64,000 bases of DNA from Oncomelania hupensis (Eukaryota > Mollusca > Gastropoda > Littorinimorpha > Pomatiopsidae): contig CM072514.1 of assembly GCA_036898135.1 (NCBI GenBank), positions 86,074,081 to 86,138,080 of the forward strand, read 5' to 3'. The stretch's first letter is position 1; each line of letters begins with the position of its first letter. The position numbers and the translations under genes were made by a program. The notes under the pieces were generated by a model. That model searched no databases, was not told the origin of the DNA, and worked only from the letters and a program-made list of their open reading frames with translations. This document shows, in pieces, positions 26,263 to 40,050 of the stretch.

Positions 26263-26440
26263 GTAAGTACAGGGGCGCCTATAGTGCACGGCCTGGGATA
26301 TAGGCCTAGTTGTTATTCCTTTATAATAATGTCGTGCATTACACTGGCACCTTTGTGGTACAGTTCTTGATACGCTTTCTGTGAATATTTTACGTATATA
26401 AAGTTAAACAAAGAGACACCTATATTGTAACGGATAAGCT

Positions 26441-26695
26441 TCTTCTTCTTCTTCTTCTTCTTCTTCTTCTTCTTCTTCTTCTTCTTCTTCTTCTTCTTCT
26501 TCTTCTTCATGCTCATTCCTTTACGTCATATGTCAGGGATTATTTTAAGTCACAAACCTTACATAATGCTCAATTACGTTTTGTTCCTATACGTCATAAT
26601 ATTCTGACGCGAGCGGCTTGTTATTTTATATTGACCAGCGGTTTGAGCAGCTCTCGAACTGGAGAAGCGCTGTATAAGAGCGAATACAGAAATAA

Positions 26696-26731
<36 letters not shown>

Positions 26732-26732
26732 A
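26441..26732 (+). repeat. TTC and GAAA microsatellites inside the presumed intron
   Basis: TTC at 26441-26508 and GAAA at 26697-26732, close behind the signal-peptide exon. Confidence 0.97.
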
Positions 26733-26959
26733 ATGGAGAATCTTGGCAAACTAGCACGCATGTGCTCTCTTTAGACGAAATGATTGGCTGCTGTACTTCG
26801 TGCGGCGCGTGCTTCCATTGGGTATTTTTTACATCTGAGGTTAAAAATACACAAAGCTTGTGCTATGCATATGACTTCTTAATTCTTCGCGCCGCATCTT
26901 ACTACAACGGCCTTCTTCTATCCAAGTCCCCTATATGCTTACGTGTCCGGGGAAGTTAA

Positions 26960-27312
26960 TCTACCTGCCTGCCTGCTATGCAGTACGAGGTTAAAAATAC
27001 ACAGCGTGTGCTATGCAATACGAGGTTAAACTACTCAGATCCTGTGCTATGCAATACAAGGATAAAATACATAGAGCTTGCGCTATGCAGTACGAGGTTA
27101 AAAATACACAGCGCTTGTGCTATGCAATACAAGGAAAAAATACATAGAGCTTGTGCTATGCAGTACGAGGTTAAAAAATACGCAGGGCTTGTGCTATGCA
27201 GTACGAGGTTAAAAATACACAGCGTGTGCTATGCAATACGAGGTTCAGATAGCCAGAGCCTGTGCTGTGCACTACGAGGTTAAAAATACACAGAGCTTGT
27301 GCTATGCTGTGC
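26960..27312 (+). repeat. ~38-bp tandem repeat, about nine imperfect copies
   Basis: Units read roughly tgctatgcagtacgaggtta, then aaaatacacagcgcttg, with 33-42-bp spacing and indels. A further unit stands alone at 26838-26870. The array is flanked by a direct repeat of about 75 bp (26775-26850 and 27352-27432, both with gcggcgcgtgcttcca). Confidence 0.85.
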
Positions 27313-27689
27313 TGAACGCGATAAAGGGTTCTGGGTTCTGCTATCCGTTACATTATTGAGCTCATGATTGGTTGTCGTATATGTCACGTGCGGCGCGTGC
27401 TTCCAAAAGTTATTTTACCTAGGAGGTTTAAAATTATGAGTTCATAACGCCACTGTCTTTGAAGTATGCAAATTGCGCAATTGAAAATCGATAGTATTCC
27501 CAGTAGCGAGGAAAATGATTGACTTTAGGTATGGTCGGCGCAGACGACGTTACGACAGGAACTATGAATGAATGAATGAATGAATGAATAACTGAATGAA
27601 TGAATGAATGAATTAACCAGTATTGGGGGCATAAATATTTTAACACAAGAATCGTGACCACAGCGCTGAACTCTGTAAAAGGTGGTAAA

Positions 27690-27960
27690 GGTAAAGGTGG
27701 CCGTAGGGGAGCGTGATGTTGGAGATCACACTTATCTTGGGCCAGCGTAATGAGGGTGATGCCCATCTCTCTCCCTCGCTGCTTTACCTTCCCCACCCTT
27801 AAGAGAGTAGGTTCTCAGTCACAGTTGAGTCAACTGGGGGCGTTGTTATTTGTCGCTTCACGGTTTGCGGTCACCCATCCAAGTGCTAACCGCACTGGAC
27901 GGTGCTTAACTTGCGACACAGTAGCGAGTGCTCCAACCACTGCGCTATCCGACACCCCAC
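27690..27960 (-). repeat. 5S-like SINE, complete-looking copy
   Basis: Read on the minus strand, a head with tagcgcagtggttggagc (tRNA A-box-like) is followed by gttaagcaccgtc and ggttagcacttggatgggt, which match the internal promoter part of 5S rRNA. A body segment follows, ending near cctcattacgctggccc. Confidence 0.6.
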
Positions 27961-28135
27961 TGAACTCTGTGGCGTTTGATTATTCCCTAAGAAAGAAGTA
28001 TTGCTGCTCCGCTTTGCAACTGTTTATTTTACTATTACTATAATTATAAAACTCGCTGTTCTCCCAGAGCTGCACACAGATACCATAAAAGATTCCAAGG
28101 ATTCAAAGAAATTCCGTTTACAATTAGGCCAAAAT

Positions 28136-28351
28136 ATGTGTCTGTTTACGGTGACATAGCCATCAAATAATAATAAGGTCGGTGGGTCGGCTTCATTTAG
28201 TTTTTTTGTTTGGTTGTTTTTTTTAAAACCTTTTTTCACCATGTGATTTGTTTTGGCTTTTTTTTCAAGACAGTTCTCCCCCTCCCATTCCCCCCCCCCC
28301 CCAAAAAAAAAAAAAAATTAGGGTCGGTCGGGATACCGTAAACAGACATTT
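28136..28351. repeat. Small MITE-like inverted repeat element
   Basis: tgtctgtttacggt near 28139-28152 is repeated inverted as accgtaaacagaca near 28336-28349, and a ggtcggtgggtcgg / gggtcggtcggg pair lies inside. About 215 bp; the rest is poly-T, poly-C and poly-A. Confidence 0.45.
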
Positions 28352-28442
28352 TTTTTTTGGGGGGGGGAGCGGGGGAGGAGAGGAAGGAGAGGGGGATGGA
28401 GGTTAAAACAGCATGGACATTAGCGCTATATTACACCTCTGT

Positions 28443-28508
28443 TGTCATCATCATAATCATCATCGTCGTCGTCGTCATCATCGTCATCATAGTCTTCTGT
28501 TATCATCG

Positions 28509-28570
<62 letters not shown>

Positions 28571-28724
28571 GTAATATTAGTCGTCATTATCATCATCATC
28601 ATCATTATCATCATCATCGTCATCGTCGTCATAGTCTTCTGTCATCATCATCATCATCGTCATATTAGTCGTCATTATCATCATCATCATCATCATCATC
28701 GTCATCATCATCGTCATCATCAGT
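28443..28724 (+). repeat. ATC/GTC compound microsatellite
   Basis: CAT and CGT units; a ~90-bp block (tcatagtcttctgt...cgtaatattagtcgtcatta) is present twice (28486-28595, 28629-28682). Confidence 0.95.
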
Positions 28725-29049
28725 TATTTGAACACAATGAACTCCAAAAGCGAAATTGCATTGCAACCGCAATTAGAAAACGACCCTCATTTCCTGAGCT
28801 GCGAAAGAAAGATAAAGCCGCATGTTTGTGCCTGCATATTATATTAGCAAACTAATACTGTTGATAATGTTAATGTGATAGTTTTATAGTTAGAGAATGT
28901 AAAGATATTTTTGCACGATACTGTTTATGTTGGCAAAGACAGACTGAGGTGGCATAGAAAATATATTGAACTAGAAGTCCAGGAATTCTTGGGTACCAAA
29001 TGTATCGCGTAGACTTGAGATTTTGTCAAATTAATATTGGTGCTAATGC

Positions 29050-29191
29050 GCACACTTGAGCCATGTTTCATGTTAAACAACGTCGGGATGGGTTAGTACT
29101 TGGATGGGTAACCAAGGTTTGAAGGCAACCACTCAACCACACCAAAAGATTGAAACGAGAGCACGACACACACACACACACCCACACACAC

Positions 29192-29223
<32 letters not shown>

Positions 29224-29400
29224 TCTCTCCAATCCACCCAGCTGTGAACGGGTAGCTGGATCTGTGTAGAACCTGGAAAGGTAAAGCAGCGATTGAGAGG
29301 AGATAGGCATCGCCCTCATTAAGCTGGCCCACAGAAAAGGAAGGTTCCAAAACGCCTCTCTCCCCCAACGACCCGAAAGTTACGAGAACAACTTTTCCTT
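29050..29400 (+). repeat. 5S-like SINE with internal CA repeat
   Basis: catgttaaacaacgtcggg and ggttagtacttggatgggt (29065-29110) match the 3' half of 5S rRNA. The body (29230-29345: ccacccagctgtgaacgggt...cctcattaagctggccc) is the same as in the other copies. A CA array separates head and body. Confidence 0.65.
29165..29225 (+). repeat. CA microsatellite inside a SINE
   Basis: CA run splitting head and body of the 5S-like SINE. Confidence 0.95.
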
Positions 29401-29640
29401 TACCACCTAGGGTAGACTGAAACTATGAGGTAAGCAAAAGTGTTCCGCAGCTGGGATACCTTCACCAAGCGAACTGCAACCCAATGACAGCACGTGTGTA
29501 TTAAATTAATAACGTGACAGGGATCATAAAGTAATTAGTATGTTATCTCATGCATGATACTTGTTTAGTCTGGCTAAGATAGAAGGAAAAGGCAAAGAAG
29601 GAAATAAAGATAGAAACCAGCTTGATTGTCCAATTTCAAA

Positions 29641-29874
29641 ATCAGAGAGAGAGAGGGGGGGGAGGTGAGGAGAAGAGAGGGAGAGAGAGAGAAGAAAGAG
29701 AGAGGGAGAGGGAGAGAGAAAAGAGAGAGAAGAGAGAGAGAAGAGAGAGAAAGGGAGAGGGAGAGAGAAAAGAGAGAGAAGAGAAAGAGAAGAGAGAGAG
29801 AGAGAGGGAGAGAGAGAAAAGAGAAAAGAAGAAGAAGAAGAAGAAGAAGAAGAAGAAGAAGAAGAAGAAGAAGA

Positions 29875-29911
<37 letters not shown>

Positions 29912-30320
29912 CGAAGTCGAAACCGTTAATAGGATAATAGCATTAGGTCCTATGGACCTGTCTTACAGCTAGTCCTTAATAAAATTGTAAAATAAAATAA
30001 AAATAAATAAAATAAATAAAAAATTAAAAATAAATAAAAAATTAAAATAAAAAAAAAATCAGAACAAACAAACTAATTAACATAAAATTGATTTTAAACT
30101 AACACAAACCTTTAACAATGGTAAGAATTTAAAAAAAATTACTAAGAAAACTAATGTACCTAAATACACATACTCCCTCCCCCCACCTCCCTCCAATACC
30201 CCTTCCCTACTCCCACTCTCCCCACCCCCTCCACCACAACCACACACATACACTAGCTAATTCACACATGAACAAATTAAACTAACAGATTATTTAATTA
30301 ATTAATTAATTAACTAATTA

Positions 30321-30394
<74 letters not shown>
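29641..30394 (+). repeat. GA-rich and GAA microsatellites, AT-rich link
   Basis: GA-rich 29641-29825, GAA 29826-29880, GA 29880-29909, an A/T-rich stretch 29980-30060, and pure GA at 30325-30394. Confidence 0.95.
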
Positions 30395-30395
<1 letters not shown>

Positions 30396-30804
30396 CTCTA
30401 ACACCCAGTTACGGACGTCTGTGGTGTAACAATACAATAAGCACTGGCGTTTTACACGTGTTTGCGTTATCCCAAAAGAGCGCCTGTGTGCTATGGAAGT
30501 CTTGGCTAACAAGATTGCGAAGACAGATACGTCTTCCCCTCCATTACCAAATGATGTGCCTACTCTGGCGTTTGCCTTTCATCTCCATATTTGCGCGCTT
30601 GCTTGCAAATAAGCTACGTGTGTGTTTATGGACATCTGTTTGTAGGGCGGGGTTAGGGGAGGGGGAGGGGGGGTAGAGAAACTAAGGAGCAAGGTCCTGT
30701 ATCATACTCTTTGGATTTCTATTCCTTTCTTAATCATATCTACATACATATTTGGTATTTTAGAAATAATGAAAAAAGAAAGTAGAAGGATCGGGAGAAG
30801 GAGG

Positions 30805-30809
<5 letters not shown>

Positions 30810-30869
<60 letters not shown>
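30810..30869 (+). repeat. GA microsatellite, left flank of the hAT element
   Basis: About 30 GA units directly abutting the hAT left end; the right flank (33310-33383) is also GA. Confidence 0.95.
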
Positions 30870-30870
<1 letters not shown>

Positions 30871-30929
30871 ACAGGCGGCGGAAGCTGTTCAGGATTGGGG
30901 GGGCACACACCCATTTTATTCACTGACAT

Positions 30930-31938
30930 CAGGGCCGGACCTTGGAAAAGTCGAGGGGGAGGTTACAGATTCAGCGAAGGCGCGAAGCGCCGAGCCTTCT
31001 AGGGGGGTCCGGGGGCATGCTCCCCCGGAAATTTTTTTCTTCAAGGATGCAAAATGGTGCAATCTGGTGCAATCTGAACCTTGAAAAAGCCATTTGAGAT
31101 GGTCTGGGACTTTGAGCATTTTGAACAATTGAACTGACAAACTCTGGGGTACAAAAATTATCCTCTGCCCCTCCCTTAAAAAAACACCAACACACACACA
31201 CAAACATTTATTTATCAGCAGAGATGTTTTGTATACTATTATTATTCACTACTTTTTGTTGATCGTTAACGGTATAAAGCTTTACCTTGTAGTTTATAAA
31301 CATCACAGCCCTGCTTTCATTTAATTCAGTCTTGCTGCACTAGGTTTCTCCGCATTAGTACCATTTCTAATATAAGACATGCAGTTACTGACTTCTTTGA
31401 TTTCCCTGTAGGCATCGACAACATCTTTTGTCCTTTTCTGCAGCTTCACTGTCAAGGGTTTCCATTTCAACGATGTTTTTGGACGATTCAGCGATGGTCG
31501 TTTCAATGGATGTTCGTTACAACGAATTGTCATAATTATCAACTTAACATCTTAATTAATATTTCTAAAAAGTCGTTTTTGGTGGATTAGTGCAGTATCA
31601 AGGTGAAGGTGTTGGAAGAGGCTTGCGGCCAGAACAAGAAAATATGGCTGCATTTACTAATTTAGGCTTAGGGGTTGGGTTACTTGGTCGTTTCAACGGG
31701 AAAACGCTTTGGACGTTTCAACGGATCCCTTGAAATGGATTTCCGTTGAATTGACTATAAATAACTCTTTGTACGTTGGACCAAAAGTGACTAAAAACTG
31801 CAATGTTTTAGAAACAATTTGTAAAAAAAATTGAACCTCTTTGCATAAAAAAATTCAATTTTTTTTAAATTTGGAGGGGGGGGGGGGTTCCAGAACCCAG
31901 GTACCCCCCCTCCCCCCACCCTTCTGGGTCCGGCCCTG
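30930..31938 (-). mobile_element. Nested hAT-like non-autonomous element
   Basis: Termini are perfect 12-bp inverted repeats, CAGGGCCGGACC (30930-30941) and its complement (31927-31938). The flanks share GACAT (30925-30929 and 31939-31943), a possible 5-bp target duplication. Inside, the minus strand at 31330-31475 reads KPLTVKLQKRTKDVVDAY, which resembles a middle part of ZMYM1-like hAT transposases, so this looks like a deletion derivative of a related element. Confidence 0.65.
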
Positions 31939-32021
31939 GACATTTACTCCAAATAATTTGAACTATTTTCATAGACACTATGTGAGAGAGAAAAAAAATA
32001 TATATTTCTACAACTGTGCAT

Positions 32022-32060
<39 letters not shown>

Positions 32061-32161
32061 AGGGAGGGTAGAGAGAAATGGAGATAAATTGACCTGACAA
32101 TGTTGATCCATCACAGTAACAAAAACAGCAGTCATGCATGTCATTTGGCATGGGAAATTAC

Positions 32162-33150
32162 ACCGTTAATTTTCCAAAGTATGCCTTATGGCGTTCATTT
32201 GTATTGATAAATTCGTAAGCAGTTTGCGCTAGGTCTAGTTGATCTACTTTGTCTTTGAACACATGCATTATAAGACATTTATTTAGACGCTCCTGCGTCA
32301 TTGTTGCCCAAAGGTATGTTTTTACCCGCTTTAGGGCTGAAAAACTGCGTTCAGCCGTTGCCTATTGTGGTTGGGATGGTGAAGTACAGTCTGAGAAGTT
32401 TATCCACTTCACTCAGCATCCGTCGAACAGTGTCAGAAGCTTTCAGTTCATCCGGCAGTGCTTGGAATATGGTGATCCTAGAGTTAGCCGCCTCCTGGTG
32501 TCACCTAGTGCATGTGGGAGGATTCTAGCTGAGTTTTGAGTCTGTCCAAGTGGATGTTAGCGGAATATGTATCTTTGATTTCTTGAGGAATTTTTGGTCT
32601 CTTCCCTGCTGCTCCATCACTTAGAAGAACTTAAATTTTCCTTGCTAAGTCGAGAGCTATTTGATCAAACCGGCTCTTTAAATGTTCTTTGATGTTGTCA
32701 ATGGCCTCACAGTATTGCTGTCTGTAGTAAGCAGATGGACAAGAGTAGCTGTGACCCTGTGAGCCATCGTCCAGTCTTCGTGGAGGCTGCTTCTGTGTAG
32801 GAACGCAGGGCTCATCACACAAATTTGCAGCTTTCGTTGTGATGTCAGCAAAAAATGTCTCATAACAATCTTCATGCCGCATGCTTTCCAGTGTTCTCAG
32901 ACAAATGTCAGCAGCGTTTAATGCATCATCACTGTTTTCTTTGAAGAACTGTCGCCAACTCTTCAGTCACAGCAAGGATCTCATCTTTGAATCTTTTTGC
33001 AACTCCTGACACATGACCCTGAAAATTACTCGCCCCGTCGTAGGCCTGGCCCCTACAGTTTTGCACTGGCAAGTCAAGTCTGATCAAGCAATCCTTCAGT
33101 GCTTTGAAAATGGTCTCAGCACAGATATTGTTAACTTGCATCAGTCCAGA
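32162..33150 (-). pseudogene. hAT transposase pseudogene
   Basis: Remnant of the transposase of the element above, in at least three frames. It would have bound the element ends and cut DNA; the conserved C-terminal dimerisation segment (AERSFSAL, then QERLNKCLIMHVFKD) is well kept, while the catalytic centre is not continuous. It is read towards lower coordinates. Confidence 0.7.
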
Positions 33151-33309
33151 GAAAGGGGGAATATATTGGTTTGAACCTTCAAATAATGTTTTTTGAGGGG
33201 CTGAATATTGGGGGGGGCAAATGTATAGGTTTGCCCCCCCAATATTTTTCTGGAGGGGGCCAGTGCCCCCCTTGCCCCCCCCCCCCCCCCCCCCGCTTCC
33301 GCCGCCTGT

Positions 33310-33328
33310 GGAGAGTGAGAGAGAGAAC

Positions 33329-33383
<55 letters not shown>
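33310..33383 (+). repeat. GA microsatellite, right flank of the hAT element
   Basis: Imperfect then pure GA run following the hAT right end. Confidence 0.95.
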
Positions 33384-33384
<1 letters not shown>

Positions 33385-33546
33385 ACCACAAAATATGCAA
33401 AACCAGGATTAGCACGCAGTACAAAATACAGATACATTTAAACTATAAGATATAAGCGCTTATATGTCGTCAGTGTTAAGTACGGGTGCCATGCTTGTAC
33501 ACGTTTTTGATATCTCATTTGTAAAAGGGCCATATATATTTCTACT

Positions 33547-34092
33547 TCATATCAGCTTTTTAGCACAGCTGTAAATGACCTGTAAAGTGGATTTTTTTTC
33601 TATTTTGCATTTATAAATGAATGATTTTGATAATAAAATTAACAAATATAATATTGTGTCCTTTCTTATATTTCTTTCGCAGCCAAATGTTACGAGATGT
33701 TCGCTGAAGTGGAAAGCAACAGCATTATAACACTTAGAATTTAGGGCTCTCTCAAATTCAGTCCAAAACTTTTGAACGAAAGGACACCTAAAGAAAAGGT
33801 GTTGTATATTTTCCCTTTCATTTTCACAAAAAGTACAATTAATACTCTGTTCAACTCCAATGCTAGATAATACTATATTGGTTTCTATTACTCTATGAAT
33901 TATTCTAATTTGCAGCCACTTCAATTTGATTTCCCTAATTTCCTGTGCTTTCGTAAATATTATTTTCCATTCAACTGTAGGCACTATTCTCCCGTCCCAG
34001 TTTTTACAACAGTTAGGTTTTACATCATCTTTGACTAATGTATCATATAATATCCTCGCATCTCTCGGAGTTGCACCAATAAGTCTCAGCAC
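33547..34092 (-). mobile_element. L1/Tx1-like LINE, C-terminal zinc-binding domain fragment
   Basis: A 181-codon minus-strand frame with IKLKWLQIRIIHRVI followed by CTFCENERENIQHLFFRC, a C-x2-C-x8-H-x4-C pattern typical of the zinc-binding domain at the end of L1/Tx1-type reverse transcriptases. The RT core is absent. The frame is open to its own stop, so decay is moderate. Confidence 0.75.
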
Positions 34093-34151
34093 TTTACTAT
34101 TTTTATAATCAGCAACATCGGCGGTAATTTGGAAAGGAACTTTATGACGTA

Positions 34152-34232
34152 GGCTATCCTATCCTATCCCGTAACTTCAAAGTCGTTGGGGCACCACAGA
34201 TGATCGTTTAACCAGCGTACTCCATCTTTCTA
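34152..34232 (-). mobile_element. RTE-clade LINE, very short 3' fragment
   Basis: Only the last ~80 bp of the family (GGATA tail, then the end of the coding region including WSTLVKRSS-type codons) is present on the minus strand. Confidence 0.8.
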
Positions 34233-35159
34233 GATGGAAAACGGAAAATAATAATAAAAGACTAAGACTCATAAATGGTCTTTGAAGAATACCTATACAT
34301 AGAAATTAAACGTTGTGCAGACGAGAGGCACCAGCAGTGTCGCGCCGCGGAGTTACTTCCCACCTAGTGCAAACACTTTGGGGAAAATGCCAGAAGGAGA
34401 TATACTGGAGTTTAACAGAGCTGCAGTAATGGAAGTACAATAACAGTGTGGAATCATTTATTTACGAGACAATTTTGGACTTTTTTTTAGGGGTTGGGGA
34501 CAAAGTGGAGTGGGGAATACTATTTGTCATCCACGCGGATCAGCCGCTTCCTCAGCGAAAGCAGCTACATAGCATGCGGCACCTTCCTGGACGAGGGGGG
34601 GCAAATCCTAGCTAATCCTAACTGCCTCCAAAGAATAGTGTTTGAAGGACATGAGAGTCAGGATTTCTTCAAAAGCCCTTGAGGTGGGATGTAGGCAATA
34701 AAATGCAGTTAAGCACAATTCAACACAATACAATAGGACACAAGAGTCAAGATGTCTTAAATGTCCGTGAAGTGGAATGTATGCAATACGGTTCCATACA
34801 ATGTAGTACAACACAACTTTATTGATCTCATATTGTACAATTACAGTGGCACCATCACACCAACTCAATTCCTATGTGAGCAGCACTGTTTAGTGCCTCC
34901 ACATTTTGCCTGCTGCGGGCTATTTATAGCTTGCCTGCATCCTCCCTTCCAGTGAAAGGAAAGGAAATGAAGCATCGGCGGAGCTATTTATAGCTAGCCT
35001 GGCTGACCTAACCTCAAAATCTAAAAAGCTATGGTTGAGTTGCTGTGCCATGGGGGCATTCAAATACTAAAATATCACGTTATATGCATGGCCATACTAG
35101 TCTAGACCTCGGTGAATACTCTAATCCGACAGTGTTAGCGATATAGTCTACAATATGAG

Positions 35160-35660
<501 letters not shown>

Positions 35661-36177
35661 GTGATCAATGGTTACCGAGGTCCGCTCCAGTCCAATTTTT
35701 TTGTTTTAGTTAAAGGAAGTAATAACACTGGGACAAATTCGCCCATCTTTACCCCATCCCACATTTAGTGGCCAACTACAGCTTAGCGTCACAATAAAAC
35801 GTCGGTGTCTACGCTCTGCGTGGCCATTGAGTTGGTTGTGGATCAGTGTGCACGTCAAAGTCACGGCGTAGATGGCGCTGACAACGTATCCCACAATCCC
35901 TTGACAGCAGCGGAAGTGACAGATTGACAGACAGGGGAGAGAACTGTTGTGGCGCTTTCTTTCATCTGTCCCTAATGGGTTTCCTGCAAGGGTGTATTTT
36001 AAAATGGTTCTCTGCAGCTTTTTGGGTTTTAGTTCCCGTTCCTTTAAGCTCAGCTCTGGAACTGTTGTTTTTGGCTTTGTCCGTCCGTCCAATGGCCGGC
36101 GTCTAGAGGTGAGATTAGCGCATTTTTCTATGAAACTAATAGACGAATTTCTTTGCAACTTGGTAAATTGAGTTCGA

Positions 36178-36400
36178 TTCCAAGTTGGGTTCGATTCCCG
36201 CAAAGGGCGAACGTATATGACTTAGGTACGAGACTATTGAGGTCACCGAGGGTTTTCTCCGGGCACTCCGGTTTCCTCCCCTTAATGGTACTGGACGCAG
36301 TCAATATAAAATTTCAAAAATATAAAATCGAATTTTCTTTCCGTCTTCCAATAGCGATCTCCTTGCCTTTACACCACCTGTTTGAGTGATGGATGTGCAT
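36178..36400 (+). repeat. tRNA-derived SINE, head partly lost
   Basis: B-box-like gggttcgattcccgc, then ggtacgagactattgaggtc, ttctccgggcactccggttt and agcgatctccttgccttta. It interrupts a repeated unit whose uninterrupted version is at 37150-37230. Confidence 0.55.
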
Positions 36401-36508
36401 TTGTTGTGTGTGTGTGAGGGTGGATGAGACAGGTGAGCGTGTATGTTGGTACAGATCGCCGCGCTTTGAGCCTGATTGATTTGGGGGAAAGGCGCGTGTA
36501 TAGCATCC

Positions 36509-36510
<2 letters not shown>

Positions 36511-36591
<81 letters not shown>
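36511..36591 (+). repeat. ATT microsatellite
   Basis: About 27 units at the 3' end of the tRNA-derived SINE, where SINE tails often expand. Confidence 0.97.
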
Positions 36592-37475
36592 GAAATAGTA
36601 AACCCTACCAGGTGACAAAAAAGTATGCATATCGGGTGAAGTCATCATAATGACGTCATAATTTTTTTTTAAATTCTATTTTCTTTTAAACTACTGGAGG
36701 AATTGGGTTCAAGTTTGGTATGTACATAGACTTTTCTTGTGCTTCCAAGGTAAAACTAAACTTATGCAAATCGAGTGAAGTCATCACTGTGATGCCATTT
36801 TTAAAAGAACATGTTAAAATATTTTACATTAAAAAAAATAATTCTATGTTATTAGAGTGTACAGATGCCTTGAACCTTAAGAGAAACTATCATAGATTGT
36901 GTGGCGTCACCGTGTGACGTCATGGTGACATCATAATTTTGTTGTTGTTTTTTTCTAATCCTATTTCTCCCAAACTACTGGAGGGATTTGGTTCAAATTT
37001 GGCATATACTTAGACTTTCCTTATGCCTCCAATGTAAAACCAAACTTATGCAAATCGAGTAAAGTAATCATTATGGCGTTTAGTCAAAACTTATGTAAAT
37101 CGAATGACGTCATCGTGGTGACCCGGCGTCTGGCGTACGAAGGTAATATTTGCGGACTTTTCTCTGAAACTAATGTACGAATTTCTTTCAAACTTGATAT
37201 TTAGTTTTAAAAAAAAAATAGTGAACCCTACCAGATAACAAAAAATATGCAAATTGAGTGATGTCATCATGGTGACGTCATAAATTGGGTGTGTGTGTGT
37301 CTTTTTGTTGTTTTTTTAAAATAATTCTTTTTTTTTTTCCAAATTGTTGTAGGGATTTGGTTTATATCATCGTAACCTCATTTTTAAAAGAACATTTTTA
37401 AATATTTAAAACACGTTTAAAAACTTTTGATGTAATTAGGGTACATAGATATTATGACCCTTAAACGAACCTATG

Positions 37476-39228
<1,753 letters not shown>

Positions 39229-39239
39229 ATAGCTCAGTA

Positions 39240-39862
39240 TATTGTATCAGGCAATTGGTCCCGACAGGAGGTCCTTTCCAGATTTGCACAAGCAACTGCT
39301 GTCCTGGCGAGGTTGAAGCCCATTAACTGGAAAATTAATTGGAAAATTAATTGGAAAAACAGGTCCATCAGCGTACATTCCAAGGTCAGACTGCTGCGCT
39401 CCCTTGTCATCTCCATCTTCCTATATGCTTGCGAAACATGGACTCTCACCGCAGATCTACAACAAAGAATGCAAAGCATGGAGATGAGGTGCTACAGAAG
39501 ACTTCTGGGCATTTCCTATACCCAGCACATCACCAACGACGAAGTCCGAAAGGCCACCACACAAGTCATTGGACAACACGATGACCTGCTCACAGTGGTG
39601 AAAAAAACAGAAACTCCGATGGTATGGCCACGTCATCAGATCATCAGGTCTTGCAAAGACCATCCTGCAAGGCACATTGCAAGGAGGCAGAAGAAGAAGG
39701 ACACCGAAAAAGAGGTGGGAGGACTACATTTGAGAATGGACTGGTTTGACACTGAGCAAAACCATCAGGGACTGGGAAAAATGGAGTACGCTGGTTAAAA
39801 GATCATATGTGGTGCCCATACGACCTCCGAGTTACGGGATAGTTTGGATAGGATAGGATAGA
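39240..39862 (+). mobile_element. RTE-clade LINE 3' fragment, with target-site duplication
   Basis: A 5'-truncated copy beginning in the RT C-terminal region and running to a GGATA tail. It is flanked by an exact 11-bp duplication, ATAGCTCAGTA (39229-39239 and 39863-39873). A small local triplication of TGGAAAATTAAT near 39330-39356 breaks similarity to its relatives. Confidence 0.88.
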
Positions 39863-40050
39863 ATAGCTCAGTAAGGTTTTTCGTTGTAGACTGATGCAAC
39901 AGAGCCTACCCTCTCCAGACACCAAAGACGCAGTCTGGAAGCAGGATGGTTCATTTAGAACTAGGGGCAAAGGTCACGTCGGTGTGCTGTTAAACATTAA
40001 ACAAGGGAAATCACTCCGTGCCAGAAAAAAAGGACAATTCAAACTTATAT

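Larger units (their letters stand above)
30872..33308 (-). mobile_element. hAT-superfamily DNA transposon, decayed, inserted in a GA repeat
   Basis: The ends are inverted: caggcggcggaagc at 30872-30885 and its complement at 33295-33308, starting CAG as hAT ends do. The minus strand carries transposase pieces of the ZMYM1-like hAT type: CRGQAYDGASNFQGHVSG (near 33015-33070), a middle part (32631-32882), and the C-terminal dimerisation region ERSFSALKRVKTYLWATM (near 32300-32350) ending in a stop near 32162. A frameshift near 32365 and missing segments make it non-functional. GA repeats on both sides mean it landed in a GA microsatellite, which hides the target duplication. A second hAT-like element is nested inside (30930-31938). 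Confidence 0.72.

Noticed and set aside
26978..27283. 101-codon frame in the tandem array
   Set aside because: It is the translation of a non-coding ~38-bp tandem repeat and changes frame between units.
29065..29115. A 5S rRNA gene
   Set aside because: Only the internal-promoter half matches; the 5' half and the gene terminator are absent, and the sequence runs into a repeat body.
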